This document shows positions 35,178 through 46,104 of a stretch of DNA of 64,000 nucleotides, one piece after another (position 1 is the stretch's first letter; the number at the start of each line of letters is the position of its first letter). Position numbers and translations under genes: made by a program. The notes under the pieces were generated by a model. It did no database searches. It was not told the DNA's origin and saw only the letters and a program-made list of their open reading frames with translations. Source of the DNA: Chlamydomonas reinhardtii. Taxonomy: Eukaryota; Chlorophyta; Chlorophyceae; Chlamydomonadales; Chlamydomonadaceae. The DNA lies in contig NC_057009.1 of assembly GCF_000002595.2 (NCBI RefSeq), positions 5,287,283-5,351,282 of the forward strand, in the 5' to 3' direction.

Positions 35178-38100
35178 ATGATGGGTCGCGCCACACCCTG
35201 CTCGTTAGGACTATTTTTGCTCGCACTTGCGAGCGTCCTGCTTTGCGGCTATGCTATGACGAAGGATGAGCAGGCATTGCTAGATTGGGTTATTGCTGAG
35301 GGCGGCGAACTGCGGGTGACGATTTCCCGCGATGAGGCGGGGGTAAGCGGGGGCTCGACGTTCGTGCCGAGCGACCAGTACAGAACGTCTAGTTTCAGCT
35401 GATATAGTCGTAGGAGCTTATAGATGCCACAGCATTGACAGAAGGGGCGACGCACAGCCCGACCGAGTCCCGCGCGCTTCCACTCCGCCCCGACATCACG
35501 ACCCCTCCCTTCCCGCCCCTCGCGTGTGCCAGGTGCGGGGCCTTTACACCACGCAGCCAGTGAAGAAGGGCGAGGTAATAGTCTCCATCCCTCAGCACAT
35601 CGTCCTCAGCGTGAAGAATGTGGCAGCTGCGGTGCGTGGCAAGAGCTGGGGCCCCACAGCCCCACACACGCACGCGCTGTCAGGCTCCTGTGCGTGACTT
35701 CAACTAGGATGATACATACATTGCAGTTGCATGCTTCCACTGACTTTGACCGCAACCTTGCAACTTCATGCGCTTGCCAGCTGTTTCCCTGAACTGGTTG
35801 TACGCGTGCGGGGCGGGGCTGGACGCTGCAGGAAGCCTCCCCCCAGCTGCTCAAGGAGATTCACTCGCCCTGCTCACGGCTCAGACCGTACCTGGACACA
35901 CTGCCTGGGCCTGACGGGGTGAGGGGGGGTGAAGAGGGGGGGGGGCGGCGCTGCGGCCCTGCGGCAGGGGGGGAGGTGGAGGGGGAAGGCTTGCGGAAAA
36001 TGGCTGGGGTCTCACTGCGGCGCAAACCTCGAACGCCGCACTTGTGTCGCTCCAAGGCAATCCTGCAACCCGGGTTTTCACGTGTGTCTTACTCAGGTGC
36101 TCACGGCGTACAACTGGCCTGAGGAGTACATCAAGTACCTGGCCGACCCCGCGATGGTGGGTGCCATGTGGCGGGCTGGATGGGGCGGGGTGGGGCGGGG
36201 CCCGGGGGGCGGGGGGTGGGGTGTTGTACATACCAGCCCAACTGAAGCCCAACCAGCAGGGCTCGCAGGCGTTGCAGCGGCTGTGCTAGTGTGCAGTGTG
36301 CGATGCTCGCGGGGGCTGCATTGTCGCACGGGCAGCAGTGTTAAGAGGTGGCTAGCCGCCGTGGCGCACAGCTGCAAGGTTTTGCTGCTCGCCTTGTGAC
36401 CGGTGTGCGGGTGTGCCATTGTATCTGCTTTCGGACCGGTCCGGGCCGTCCCGCACTGCGCAGGAGGAGCAGTTGAAGAACTCCTTCAAGTTGCACGCGC
36501 GCAACACGTGGCTCGGGCACAACGACGATGAAATGGTGAGCGTTGGTTTGCGGGACGCATTCGCGACGAAGCCGGCGACGGGGGTTGCACGCACGGGGTT
36601 GCATGTGGACAAGTGGAGATTGGGACCGTCAGAAAGTGACCTGTCAGGAATGAGCGCACCGGCTAGCCGCGCAGGCACAGTGTCAACTGACAAGTGCTTT
36701 CATATGCGCTACCACTACTGCGCCGCAGGAGGTGACCATCCCAGAGGCCATCGGCCGCAAGAACATTACATTGAAGGAGTGGGAGCACGTTGTGTCACTG
36801 GTGGGTGCTGGGTGCTGCGGTGGGTGCTAGGGAGAGAGGGCAGCCGCACGCGTGAGGCGGGCTTCCGCTGCCAGTGATGCTGCTGGCGCCCCTGACGAAT
36901 GCGGCTTCATCACCGGATGAGTCAACGTGCACAACTGACGGCGTACTGCCACACCATGCCACCCCGTCACGTGCCACCATGCGCCACCCTATGCCACCCT
37001 GTGACACCCCGTGACACCCCGTGCCATATGCAGCTGAGCTCGCGGACGTTCAGCATCCGCAAGGGCGCCTTGTCGCTGGTGCCCGTGCTAGGTGCGTGCG
37101 AGGCCAAGGGAAGGGCCTCTGGGGACGGGATGCGAATGGAACCTCAGGTGTTGTGGGAGGTCGATTTGATAGGACACCAGCCACTGTCAGGCGGCACTCA
37201 CATGCAACGACCTGCGCGCTTTGCCGTGCCACGAGCTGGCGAAGCAAGCTGCCAAGCCCCTCGCCCCCAACTCACCAAGTACCAAATCCCACCCTCACCA
37301 GATCTGGTCAACCACGATGTGCGGGACATCAACCAGCTCGGCAACAGCAGCACTGTCGAGTGGGTGCAGGGGCTGCGGCACCGGAGCCGTGCGCGGTGTG
37401 GCGGTTATGTGTGGGGAGGCTGTGCGACGTCACGACCGACGTCTGGCCGGCGTGTGTCTGGTCGTTGCCGGCTACAGCCCGTCCTGTGCATGCTACAGCC
37501 CGTCCTGTGCATGCTACAGCCCGTCCTGTGCATGCTACAGCCCGTCCTGAGCAGGGCAGCTCCACGGAATAATAATAATAATATCTACGCAGGGCACAGG
37601 TGCCCGCGTGTCTTAAGGAGGAGTGAGACAAGCTCACCCCACCAGGCAGCTCCACGGCCTACCGTTCCGCCGCCGCGCCACGCTTGCGCACGCACACCAT
37701 TTTCCCATCTGTGGCCATGTTGTGATGGAACTATGCTGTTGTGTCCTCTACCTCCTCATCGCCGTGCCTCAGTCTGGTCGCCGGCAAGGACCTGGCTGCT
37801 GGCGAGCAAGTGACCATCACCTACGGCTCCATGCGCAATGACGAGCTGCTCATGTACTATGGGTGGGTGCTGCTGCTGCTGGGGGTGGTCATGCCCGGAA
37901 TGGGTGCTGGGCAGGTGCAGGGGGCCTGACGGATGGCAGAGTTGGCACAGCAGCGGGGGCGTGGCAACGGGGGCGTGCCAACAGGGATGGTGATGGCGGA
38001 CAACCGGCTTCGCAACCACTGCAATCACCGGTCAACCAGCCAGTCGGTCAGCCGTCACAGTCCTGTCCCTCTCCACAGTCCCATGCACCCGGCCCCGCCC

Positions 38101-38653
38101 GCCCGCCCTGCTCGCACAGGTTCGTTGACACGGTGACGGAGCCGCCCCGCCTGTTCTCCGTTGACCACCGCGATTTCAAGCTGTACGAGGCCAACCCGCT
38201 CAGCGACAGTCCGTTGGAAGGTGAGCCCGGCTGTATGTGCAGCCTCGCGCCACGGCCAGCGGGTCGCAGCGGGTCAAGTACCCAACGTGGCATGGCACGC
38301 TTGAGCGCGAATAGCGTGCAGTGCCGTTGATGCTGCGTGGGCATGTGAACAGGCGAGTGATACCCGAAGCTACCAAAAATCATTTTGTACCCCTCACGGT
38401 GCCGGATTTGTCGCCAATCAACGCTGCAGGCCCGCCGGAGGTGCTGCGGACAGAGCTGGCGCGTCTGCGTGGCATCCTCACCGCGTTTGAGGCCAGACTG
38501 GACGGGCTGGGCCCAATTCCCGACACACAGCCGTACGTGGCGTCGCTGCTGCGGGACGCACACGACCGGAGGCGGCGCGCGCTGCATGCGGAGATAGGCC
38601 GCCTGGAGCAGCAGCTGCAAGGGGCCAGCGGCAGCGGCGGCGAGGAGCTATAG
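35178..38653 (+). CDS. SET-domain protein methyltransferase with signal peptide
   Basis: Eleven exons: 35178-35342, 35533-35631, 35832-35918, 36097-36156, 36464-36535, 36729-36800, 37034-37091, 37302-37359, 37773-37862, 38120-38220 and 38430-38653, giving 361 residues. The split-SET type (Rubisco LSMT/SETD3-like) is shown by RGLYTTQPVKKGEVIVSIP, RTFSIRKGALSLVPVLDLVN followed by HD, then AAGEQVTITYGSMRNDELL and MYYGF. These form the S-adenosylmethionine and lysine channel. The C-terminal part is a short helical substrate-binding region. Residues 9-25 (SLGLFLLALASVLLCGY) form a signal-peptide-like hydrophobic core, unusual for this family. The exon 8/9 junction is the least certain; the strand before LVAGKDL is shorter than usual. 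Confidence 0.82.
36219..36254 (-). repeat. Intron-tail repeat, reversed copy d
   Basis: GTTGTACATACCAGCCCAAC followed by TGAAGCCCAACC is the reverse complement of the GGTTTAGTTTGGGCTGGTAT...TTACAAC block. It lies near the 5' end of a SET-gene intron. Confidence 0.65.
36945..37027 (+). repeat. Degenerate TGCCACCC/GTGACACCCC repeat
   Basis: Nine or so short imperfect copies of a 10-11 bp unit in the intron before the SETgene exon at 37034. Confidence 0.6.
37471..37554 (+). repeat. Four tandem copies of a 21-bp unit
   Basis: Units start at 37471, 37492, 37513 and 37534 with GCTACAGCCCGTCCTGTGCA; only the last differs, near its end. A run of AAT triplets follows at about 37570. Both are in a SET-gene intron. 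Confidence 0.92.
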
Positions 38654-39942
38654 GGGCTGCGTGTGCCGTCCACGTACACGGGGTGTCGCGACTTCACAGA
38701 ATTTAGGGATAGCTGGATGGCTACACGTCACCGAAGCTGATGGGCGCGGGGGTAAGTGTACCTCGTGCGTACACGCGTCGGCAACCGGATTGCACTGCTG
38801 AACTGTTGGAACCAATTTTGTTCAAGCCCGGGCATGAAGCCGTTGGGCTTGGGGTCAGCCGTGTCGACTCGGGCGTGCAACCTGCAGATGTGTACGGGTG
38901 ACCTTTCGTGGGGCTTGACATGGTCACTCGCAACCGCGTGGACTGGCTTGTCCAATCTCGTCCTTGAATACGCACATGCACTCGCCGCATGTTTGCGGTA
39001 TTAGTTTGGGGTGTGCGTTTTCAGGTTTCCTGGGCCGGTGGAATAGATGTTGGGTTTGGAGGGCAGGGCAGGAAGGTCGCCGAACCGCACAAGGAAGGGA
39101 GTGCGCTGCTGACATGGCTAATGGAGGGGCGGCATGTGTGGCTTCTGGTGGGTTTTTGCGCTCGCAAGGGAAACATACGTTCTGTACTGCGCGGTGGGCA
39201 TGCATATTTGCTATGGCTGCGGCGCACTAAGGAAGCAAACACGATAGCAGCTGGATTGAACCTGGCGTTGACCATTGGTATGGTCCGTTGGTGTCAGTAA
39301 CGCGGCATGTTGCCGTATGTGGTGATGATATTGACGCGGAGATATATGGTTGCGCTGAGGCGCATGGAGTTGTGAGGTGGAAACGTGCCAGCGGCTGCTA
39401 GGTTGGCAACGAATACCACAGGTCTGAATTGACAGACGGGATGTCTTCAGGCCAATGTCAAGGGCGGGGTGCATTGGCATGTTGCTGAGGGCTGAACTTT
39501 ATCCAATGGCGCACCCCGGCACAGGCCGCACCGGTCTGCACGGGTGGTAGGGACTCGCAGCGGGGAATAGGCCCGAGCCCAACGAAACAAGGGGCAGCCA
39601 GGACGCATGCGCCATCTCATCACGCGGCCATCTGGTCACAACACACACCTGCACGAATGCCAGCCTGCGTGTGTGGGGTATGAAAGGCATTAGGAGAGGG
39701 GCTGATGGTGGTGACTGGTGAGCACTTCCGCAGTAGCAGGAGTGCAGGTGCAAGCAGGTGCACACACGGTGCCGTTTGCAGTCTGGTGACTGGGGCAGCG
39801 TGGCGCATCTTGAGGAGGGCAGGGTTACACGTGCGTGTGCGCGCGGCAGGGAGCACGGTGAGCATCCCAGGTGTGCGTGTGCATGCTGCAGCAACAGAGC
39901 TGTTGGGGGTGGCGGAAAGCCGGGGTATGGATGCCGACAACG
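38654..39942. other. No supported gene; probable SET-gene 3' UTR and spacer
   Basis: A plus-strand frame of 103 codons (38989-39300) is open but has no splice partner, family resemblance or poly(A) signal. The DNA is G/T-rich, as in volvocine 3' UTRs. No TGTAA was found. Confidence 0.4.
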
Positions 39943-40391
39943 TACCGTACCTTTACGCAATCACCGCGCACCCCCCTGAAAATTTTAATTATTTTCGCAC
40001 CGCGCACCCTTAAAATGTTAATTACTTTGCACCGCGCACCCCCACTTGGGGCTGTTTCACACTTCCGCGCACCCAAGACATGCGCATTTCATACGCAGTT
40101 CAGACGCCTTGTAACTGGCAACCCACCATACGTCTCCTCGCCTCGCCTCAGTTGCCGTTAGCCTCTAGCGATATGGATATGGATACCGTATAAAGCACAG
40201 GTGGCGAAACTGGGGGGTTTTAGCGATTTTTCGTTGAATGCACGCCCATCCGGGTAAATTTGCACCACCGCGCACCCCCTCCAAGATAATTATGACAACT
40301 CCGCGCACCCCCCCCCCTGGGGTGCGCGGTACTGCAGCATTCGGGCAATTTTAATTAATTACATGCGCGGTGATCTCCTTAAGGTACGGTA
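39943..40391. mobile_element. Short TIR element (MITE-like), non-coding
   Basis: The left end TACCGTACCTTTACG...ATCACCGCGCA (39943-39970) is matched in inverted form by TGCGCGGTGAT...TTAAGGTACGGTA (40364-40391). Inside are about six copies of CCGCGCACCC and AT-rich AATTTTAATTA stretches. It is about 450 bp with no open frame, consistent with a non-autonomous DNA transposon. A target-site duplication is not clear. Confidence 0.55.
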
Positions 40392-40548
40392 ACAAGGGGC
40401 CTTCATTCTATCAGCTGGATCAGCCGCATAACGGCCATCTCGAGTGCCTCAGACAGCCTCAAAACGAGCATCTTGATTGCCGTGTGCCAGCATTGAAAAT
40501 TTGAAACTAAGCTGCATGATGCGCCAACGTGGCATTGCATCATGCGTG

Positions 40549-40553
40549 TTACA
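40549..40553 (-). terminator. Minus-strand TGTAA poly(A) signal
   Basis: TTACA on the plus strand, about 150 bases beyond the stop of the ten-exon minus-strand gene ending at 40704. Confidence 0.45.
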
Positions 40554-40703
40554 CGAGCGTCTTAGCTTGGTCGTGGCATTTGCTCACTCTACATGGTAAC
40601 AACACCCGCAAAGTGGACGCCATCAGCACCTACCTATGGGGCTCTTTAACATGCTTGCAACACCGCATAGCACAGTGCTCCCAGAGGACCACGTCACCAC
40701 ACC

Positions 40704-41920
40704 CTAGCAATGCGACTCCCCCGCACTCAACACCTACGGTAACCAGGGAGGCAAGGCAACTCACTCACCCGGCCTGCGGACCCGCTGGGAGTACCGGTAC
40801 AGGGTCGTTGCAAACAGCCGAACAGCACTAGCATCAAAAGGTGGAGAAATGCAGACGCTGAGCGCAGCGATTGGGCAGCGCGCAAGCAGTGGACCTCCCA
40901 CTAGGGGTGGCTCACCTGCATCCCACCCACCAAAGCGCGTGAACGCCCTCTTCACCTCCTGCACACATGCGGACTTCTTCTGTTTTCGACAATCAACCTC
41001 AGCCCCTCGTGTACGGTACGCGCGAAGGCACTGCATTCCGCGAAGTCTTGTACCGTACTCCTCGACCCGCATCACAACGTCGGGATCACCCGCTGCAGAA
41101 ACACGCTTCCTCTCCTAGACCAGGCGGTCGCACGAAATACATCACCGGTATCGTACCGTATTCACATGTGGTTGTTATTTCAGCACCGACCGGGCTACCG
41201 CCGCCCAGTGCTCCAGGCCCTCCCGCGCGCTCAGTACCGCCCGGCCGCGGCTGCAGCTGCGAGCGCCTGGTGGGCGGTTCTGCAGCTGCAGCCGCAGCCG
41301 GCCCCGCAGCTGCAGCTGCTGCTACTGCCGGGCGCGGGGAGGCAGTAGCGGGCCATGCAGGAGGTGAAGAACGCCATCTGGTCGGTCAGGCTGTGGCGGG
41401 GAGGAGGGTGGCAGAACACGTGAGTGCTTCAGGGCCAGAAAGAGTCCAGTGAAGGTGCAATACGGTATGCGATGACTGAAGCACCCGACAGGACCGCAAG
41501 TGTGTAAACAGTCAAAAGCTGCTTCACTGGCCCTTGTCAGTTCCACACCAACAATGCATACATCCCCCGTGGCTCCCCACCATTATCCGCCAGGTCCGCA
41601 CCTGCCATTGACCGCCTTGCGCATCGCCACCGTGTCCGGCACACCGCTAACATCGCCCGCCGCTGCCGCCCCCGCTGCCACCGCCGCTATAGACTCCTCC
41701 ACGCTCTTATCGTGTACCGCCGCCAGCGTGTGGTGCTGCAGCCGCAGCCGCTCCTGTTACACGAGGGCGGGGTGGCGGCAACATCGATTGGGTGGGAGGG
41801 TCTGGGCCGCCAGAGGCAAGGCCACACCGCGAAGCAGAGCAAAGCCCTGCAATATGCATTGTGATTTCGAGACCACCAGACATATACACACACACAATTG
41901 TTCCATTTGTATTTTGTTTA

Positions 41921-41960
<40 letters not shown>

Positions 41961-42166
41961 AACGTTGTTTAGCGCGCCCAGGGTGCGGAGCATGGACGCA
42001 TACAGGTGCATCGCGGGGTCAGGCCGAATGGTCGCCCGTGGGGTTCCAGGCTTATCGCGGGTAAGTATGACTACCTGGGTCACGACAGTCACGCGACGCT
42101 CGGTAAAATGGTGGGTATCGGTAAGTAACTCCGTCGCGTCATTGGGCGGGCTTTCGTTTCGTTTTT

Positions 42167-42248
<82 letters not shown>

Positions 42249-42322
42249 CGCTCGGTATTCGGTAGGTATCCGTAAGTAACTCCGGCGCCGCTTGGGCGGG
42301 CTTCGTTTTGTTGTTTTTTTTC

Positions 42323-42366
<44 letters not shown>

Positions 42367-43316
42367 GCGCGCGCACACAATGTGTGCGCCACCGACTAGC
42401 TCACGTCTAGCTCTGTGTAGAAGGCGGCGTTGGGCTCGGCAGGCGGTGCGCCGTGTAGCCCCTCACAGTACGCCCGTTGCAGCTGCGTCCTGTTGGCGCA
42501 GAGGCAAGGGCGGCTTCAAGCATGTGCACAGACTGGCCTTCACGCGCCGTATCACTTCCTGCAAATCCGCGAACTGCCACTCATGTCTCATGGCTGCGTC
42601 CTGCACTCTGGAGCCTGTGCCGGCCGCCATACTGCCGAACTGGCCCCTGGACGCACCCACATCGCACCCGATCCCCTACCGGTGTGTGTGGTGAGATAGT
42701 CGGGAAAATACAAAGGTGTAGGAGTTGGTGTGCAGCGCCAGAGGTCGCGCAGCCTCCGATGGCCGAAGCTCACGCCCCACAGGCTCTGTGTTGAAGTGTA
42801 CAGCACAAGGGATACGAAGGCAGCCAGACATGCTCTTCATGTACCACTGGGTGCTGGGTTGGGCTCCGGACTAGCACCCTGTGCTGCAGTCCCCGGGCCC
42901 CGGCCTCTGCTGCAAGTGAGCCGCTGCGAGGCGATGCACATGCTCGTTTCACACCGTACCTGGCTGCCCAACCGCCGCTGGGTACGAGCCTGTTGCCTTC
43001 AGTTCCCTGGACCGCGCCGTGCCTGCTCTCCGCCACACCTCTTGTGCTCGCGTCTTGCGCTCCTGGGCGTTCCACGAGAGCAGGAGCGTCAGAACTGTGG
43101 TTGGCCCCCGGACCGTGTCGGCGTGGCCTCCCCGCTGCCAGCCCGACCGCGCGAATTCTGATAACATCTAATGGAGACACCAATTGCAAGGTCTGTGTGT
43201 GTTGTGATGTCAAGCTCGTTTGCGCTGCGCACATGGCGAAGCCGAAACGACGCGTGCAAGCCCCTCACCGTCTCTCGCCTCCGCTGCCGGTCTGTTCCAG
43301 CATCCCAAGATGCCAT
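40704..43316 (-). CDS. Candidate ten-exon gene, unknown helical protein
   Basis: Minus-strand exons 43269-43316, 42960-43062, 42680-42785, 42530-42631, 42405-42489, 41602-41753, 41326-41390, 40916-41092, 40769-40827 and 40704-40733 join in phase to 308 residues. Strongest parts are [56 protein letters not shown] and [19 protein letters not shown]. The start reads [20 protein letters not shown]. Exon 7 could instead read on to TGA at 41231 (251 residues, odd Cys/Ser tail). The ten-exon version is preferred because of the TGTAA signal just after its stop. The middle of exon 8 may be retained intron. Intron 5 holds (AC)n arrays and two copies of the dispersed repeat. The family is not recognised; the protein is probably largely helical. 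Confidence 0.5.
41921..42366 (+). mobile_element. (AC)n-tailed dispersed repeat, copies 2 and 3
   Basis: AC array 41921-41953; unit 41957-42168, near-identical to copy 1; AC array 42169-42246; a partial unit 42247-42324 matching only the 3' end (CGCTCGGTA, GTAAGTAACTCC, GGGCGGGCTTCG, T-run); and AC array 42325-42364 ending in GC repeats. Each copy ends in its own AC tail. The cluster is nested in intron 5 of the minus-strand gene 40704-43316. Confidence 0.6.
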
Positions 43317-43661
43317 TGTCGCAATAGTAGCAAGACAATTTGAGCAATTGGAGGCAAACACAAGGTGGGTCAACGGTTTGAGAATGCCGTCTCTCAAGTC
43401 AGAATTTGGGCTGCAGCAATATGCGAACTCCTTAGCGAGAATCAAATGCTGTTTATTTATCTACTGTTTCGGGTTGATACGTGGCCATTACGGGTTTTCT
43501 TCTGCGCTGGTTAGGTGAGGGCCTCGCGCGGATTGACCGTGCCACAATTGCAGTGCTGCCCTACTGGCCTCGACAGCCACCTGCATCCAACCCATACTTT
43601 TGCTCCGCCCCCACCCTTACACCTCCACGCTGCTTGGATATACACATACATATCTATCACT
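43317..43661. promoter_or_regulatory. Divergent promoter region
   Basis: It separates the minus-strand gene starting at 43316 from the ankyrin gene at 43662. GATATACACATACATATC (43637-43654) lies just before the latter's ATG. Confidence 0.4.
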
Positions 43662-44688
43662 ATGGCCGACGACCACACTGTCGAGCATGCGGACGGGGAG
43701 CCGGAAGTGCCCCCAAACATGACGGACGAGGAGCTGCAGTGGCTCCGTGAGCAGCTCAAGGCCGCTGCTCTGGAGGCCGGGGTTGAGGGTGAGGGTGAGG
43801 GCGAGGAGGACTGGCAGGACCCTTCGGGCGGCGAGCTGTCCGCGCTGCTGGAGGCCGTGGAGGACGGGGACGCTGCGAGGGTGACGGAGGTGCTGAAGGC
43901 CTTCAAGGCGGACATCAACACGCCCGGACCCGACGGCGACACGGCCCTACACCTTGCTTGCCTTTATGGGCATGAAGACTGCGTCCGGGCGCTGCTAGCT
44001 GGCGGCGCCGATGCGAATGCTGTTAACAAGGAGGATGGGTCCACGGCGCTACACGACGCTGCAGCGGGCGGGTACCTTGAAATTTGTGAAATCATTCTGG
44101 AGAAGGGCAACGCGAAGAAGCTCATTTCGCGGTTCGATGAAGACGGCGAGTCGGCCCTTCACACTGCCGCGTAAGTTTGGCTGCTGCCGGTGGCTAAGTT
44201 AGCAAGGAGCATGTTCCAAAGCGAGGCGGGAGGTTGTTTGCTGGGTGCGGTGTTGTTCGGCATAGGGCGCGCCTAGACGCGCTGGGGGGGGCTCGACGTC
44301 GCGCCTGTGCTTTCCCTCCGCCGGCCCCACCCCCCCGGGCACACCCGAGCGCGGCCGTGCTGCTGGTGCCTAGCCTTTGACATGCCGGCCCATGAGGCAG
44401 CTCCAGTGCCAGGTCCACGTGGGCTAGACAACCTACTGCTGCGCATAGCCCCAACCCACCCAACCCGCACCACACCGTATGGCCCCCCTCTCCAAACACA
44501 CAGCTCTTACCCCTGCTCTGCTCCCTTGTCTCCTCCCCGCAAACTCGCGCAGACGCGGCAACCACCTGGACGTTGTGAAGTTCCTCATCGCGCGCGGCGC
44601 TGACCCCAACGCCCAGAACGGCTACGGCAACAAGCCCGTGGACGAGGCGGACGAGCAGCCCGTGATCGACTACCTGAAGAGCCTCTAG
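43662..44688 (+). CDS. Small acidic ankyrin-repeat protein
   Basis: Two exons, 43662-44170 and 44553-44688, give 214 residues. An acidic N-terminus (MADDHTVEHADGEPEVPPNM, then EGEGEGEEDWQD) is followed by four to five ankyrin repeats. Clear consensus pieces are DGDTALHLACLYGHEDCVRA, STALHDAAAGGYLEICEIIL, GESALHTAARRGNHLDVVKF and LIARGADPNAQNGYGNKP. The intron falls inside the fourth repeat (phase 2, GTAAGT donor). Ankyrin repeats bind other proteins; the partner is unknown. No signal peptide or membrane segment is seen. Confidence 0.9.
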
Positions 44689-45124
44689 GCGCTGCGGGGA
44701 GTGGCGGATGCAGGGACTAGTTGTGGGCGTGGTAATTTGCATGGTGTATGGTGTGTTGAAGTAGTAGGCAATAGGCATGCGTGGGTATGTTGGTGCCAGA
44801 GGAGTGGTGACGGGTGCTGGGGTTGGCGCTGGTCACCCCTCGGTGGATTCGCGGTTGCGAGGTCTGGATATGATGCTGGGCGATAGGCGGTAGCGCATAG
44901 GTACTCAGTGAAAGGCTTAGCTGAGTTTCACGCGGGGATGTTGCATGGGGTGGGGAACACTGTGGGGCAGGGGTAGGGGTAGGTTTGGGATGCCGGTGAT
45001 GGGGCCATTCCGAACTTCATAGACAGCAGGTTGGTTGCCTTGTTTAGATCACTGTACGTTTCATTAGCAGACGAATGGATTACGAGCTTCGTTATTAAGT
45101 GCAAGGGGCCTGGTATAAACAAAC
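44689..45124. other. 3' UTR and spacer
   Basis: Follows the ankyrin gene. G/T-rich, without coding signal; no TGTAA was seen. The 3' part is AT-richer and leads into the mS34 gene. Confidence 0.4.
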
Positions 45125-46104
45125 ATGGCCTTTGTTGAGCTCTTGCGGTCAGCCCCGAAGCGCACTTGTAAGTTGCAACAATCTAGAATGTTTAGCGCCG
45201 TAAGATATACGCGAATAAGGCAAAACGATGTTGTGAGCCCTGGATGCGTGCTGATTTGTCGGCTGGCACTCTTAATTTTGCAGTGTCGGACTTGCTTCGG
45301 AAACTACCGAACCATGGCGTGGGAGCAATTGTAACACGCGACACGTGGCACCCGGAGTCAAAGAAATACTGGGAGGTGGTCGAGGTTGCACCCTCAACGG
45401 TAGGTGCGGTCCAGGGCTGCTCCCAGGTATGCGTGCGCATGCCGCACGACGCCTGCTCTGACAGACGGGGTTACTGTGCTTCTTTTCTGAGTGCATGTCC
45501 ACATAGTGTGAGGAGCCAGCGCGCCAAAGCAGGGAACCAGGAGATTGAGGCCTAGGCCAGAGGGAGCGTCGTGCCTCGATAGACTTCTGACCCTTTTCAT
45601 GGCGCTGCTCAACCCAGGCTGACCCCACCAAGCTCAGCGCCTGGGGATACCAATACTTCAAGGGTGAGTGGCGGCTGGCCCGCTTAGCCTGACGGCGGCT
45701 TGCGTGCCGGCTGTGGCCTTCCACAATGTGCTCCGCAAAGGAGCGGCATCAGCATCGAGCTATCCCGTTGCCCCAACAACGCTTTACAGTCCCACGCGTA
45801 TCGCTCGGTCTCACCACGCCACAACTTTGCACATTACAGCCATCACAGCCACGGCCAGGTTCCACCGCAAACCCTCTGCCCGGCACCGCTGCTGCCCCCT
45901 GCCGCAGGTGAGCGCCAGCACCCGGCGCCCAAGCGCATCGCCTCGGTGTGGAAGTACGGCTGGCTGCTGAAGGAGCAGCCGGGGGCGGGGCTCAGCGCGG
46001 CGGTGCTGCAGCAGCTATCGGAGCGCCAGGCGGCGGCGCAGGCAGCGGGCCTCGTGGCGGGCGGCAGCGAGGCAGCGGCGGGGACAGGAGCCGCGTCCAC
46101 GTGA
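45125..46104 (+). CDS. Mitochondrial ribosomal protein mS34
   Basis: Four exons, 45125-45167, 45284-45399, 45618-45663 and 45908-46104, give 133 residues. LSDLLRKLPNHGVGAIVTRD followed by TW, then KKYWEVVEV, and AWGYQYFKGE follow the mS34 (MRPS34) pattern: LL..LP..G.G..VTR..W, YW....V, AWG...FKG in the human protein. mS34 is a small-subunit protein of the mitochondrial ribosome. The C-terminal third is Ala/Gln/Gly-rich and specific to this lineage. The short start (MAFVELLRSAPKRT) may serve in mitochondrial import. TGTAA at 46832 is a possible distant 3' end. Confidence 0.8.

Noticed and set aside
38989-39300. 103-codon plus-strand frame (MFAVLVWGVRFQVSWAGG)
   Set aside because: Single exon in G/T-rich DNA behind the SET gene, with no homology, poly(A) signal or splice support.
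41231-41390. Alternative last exon of the ten-exon gene
   Set aside because: It gives an odd Cys/Ser/Ala tail and has no poly(A) signal nearby; the longer model ends just before TGTAA. Kept only as an alternative.
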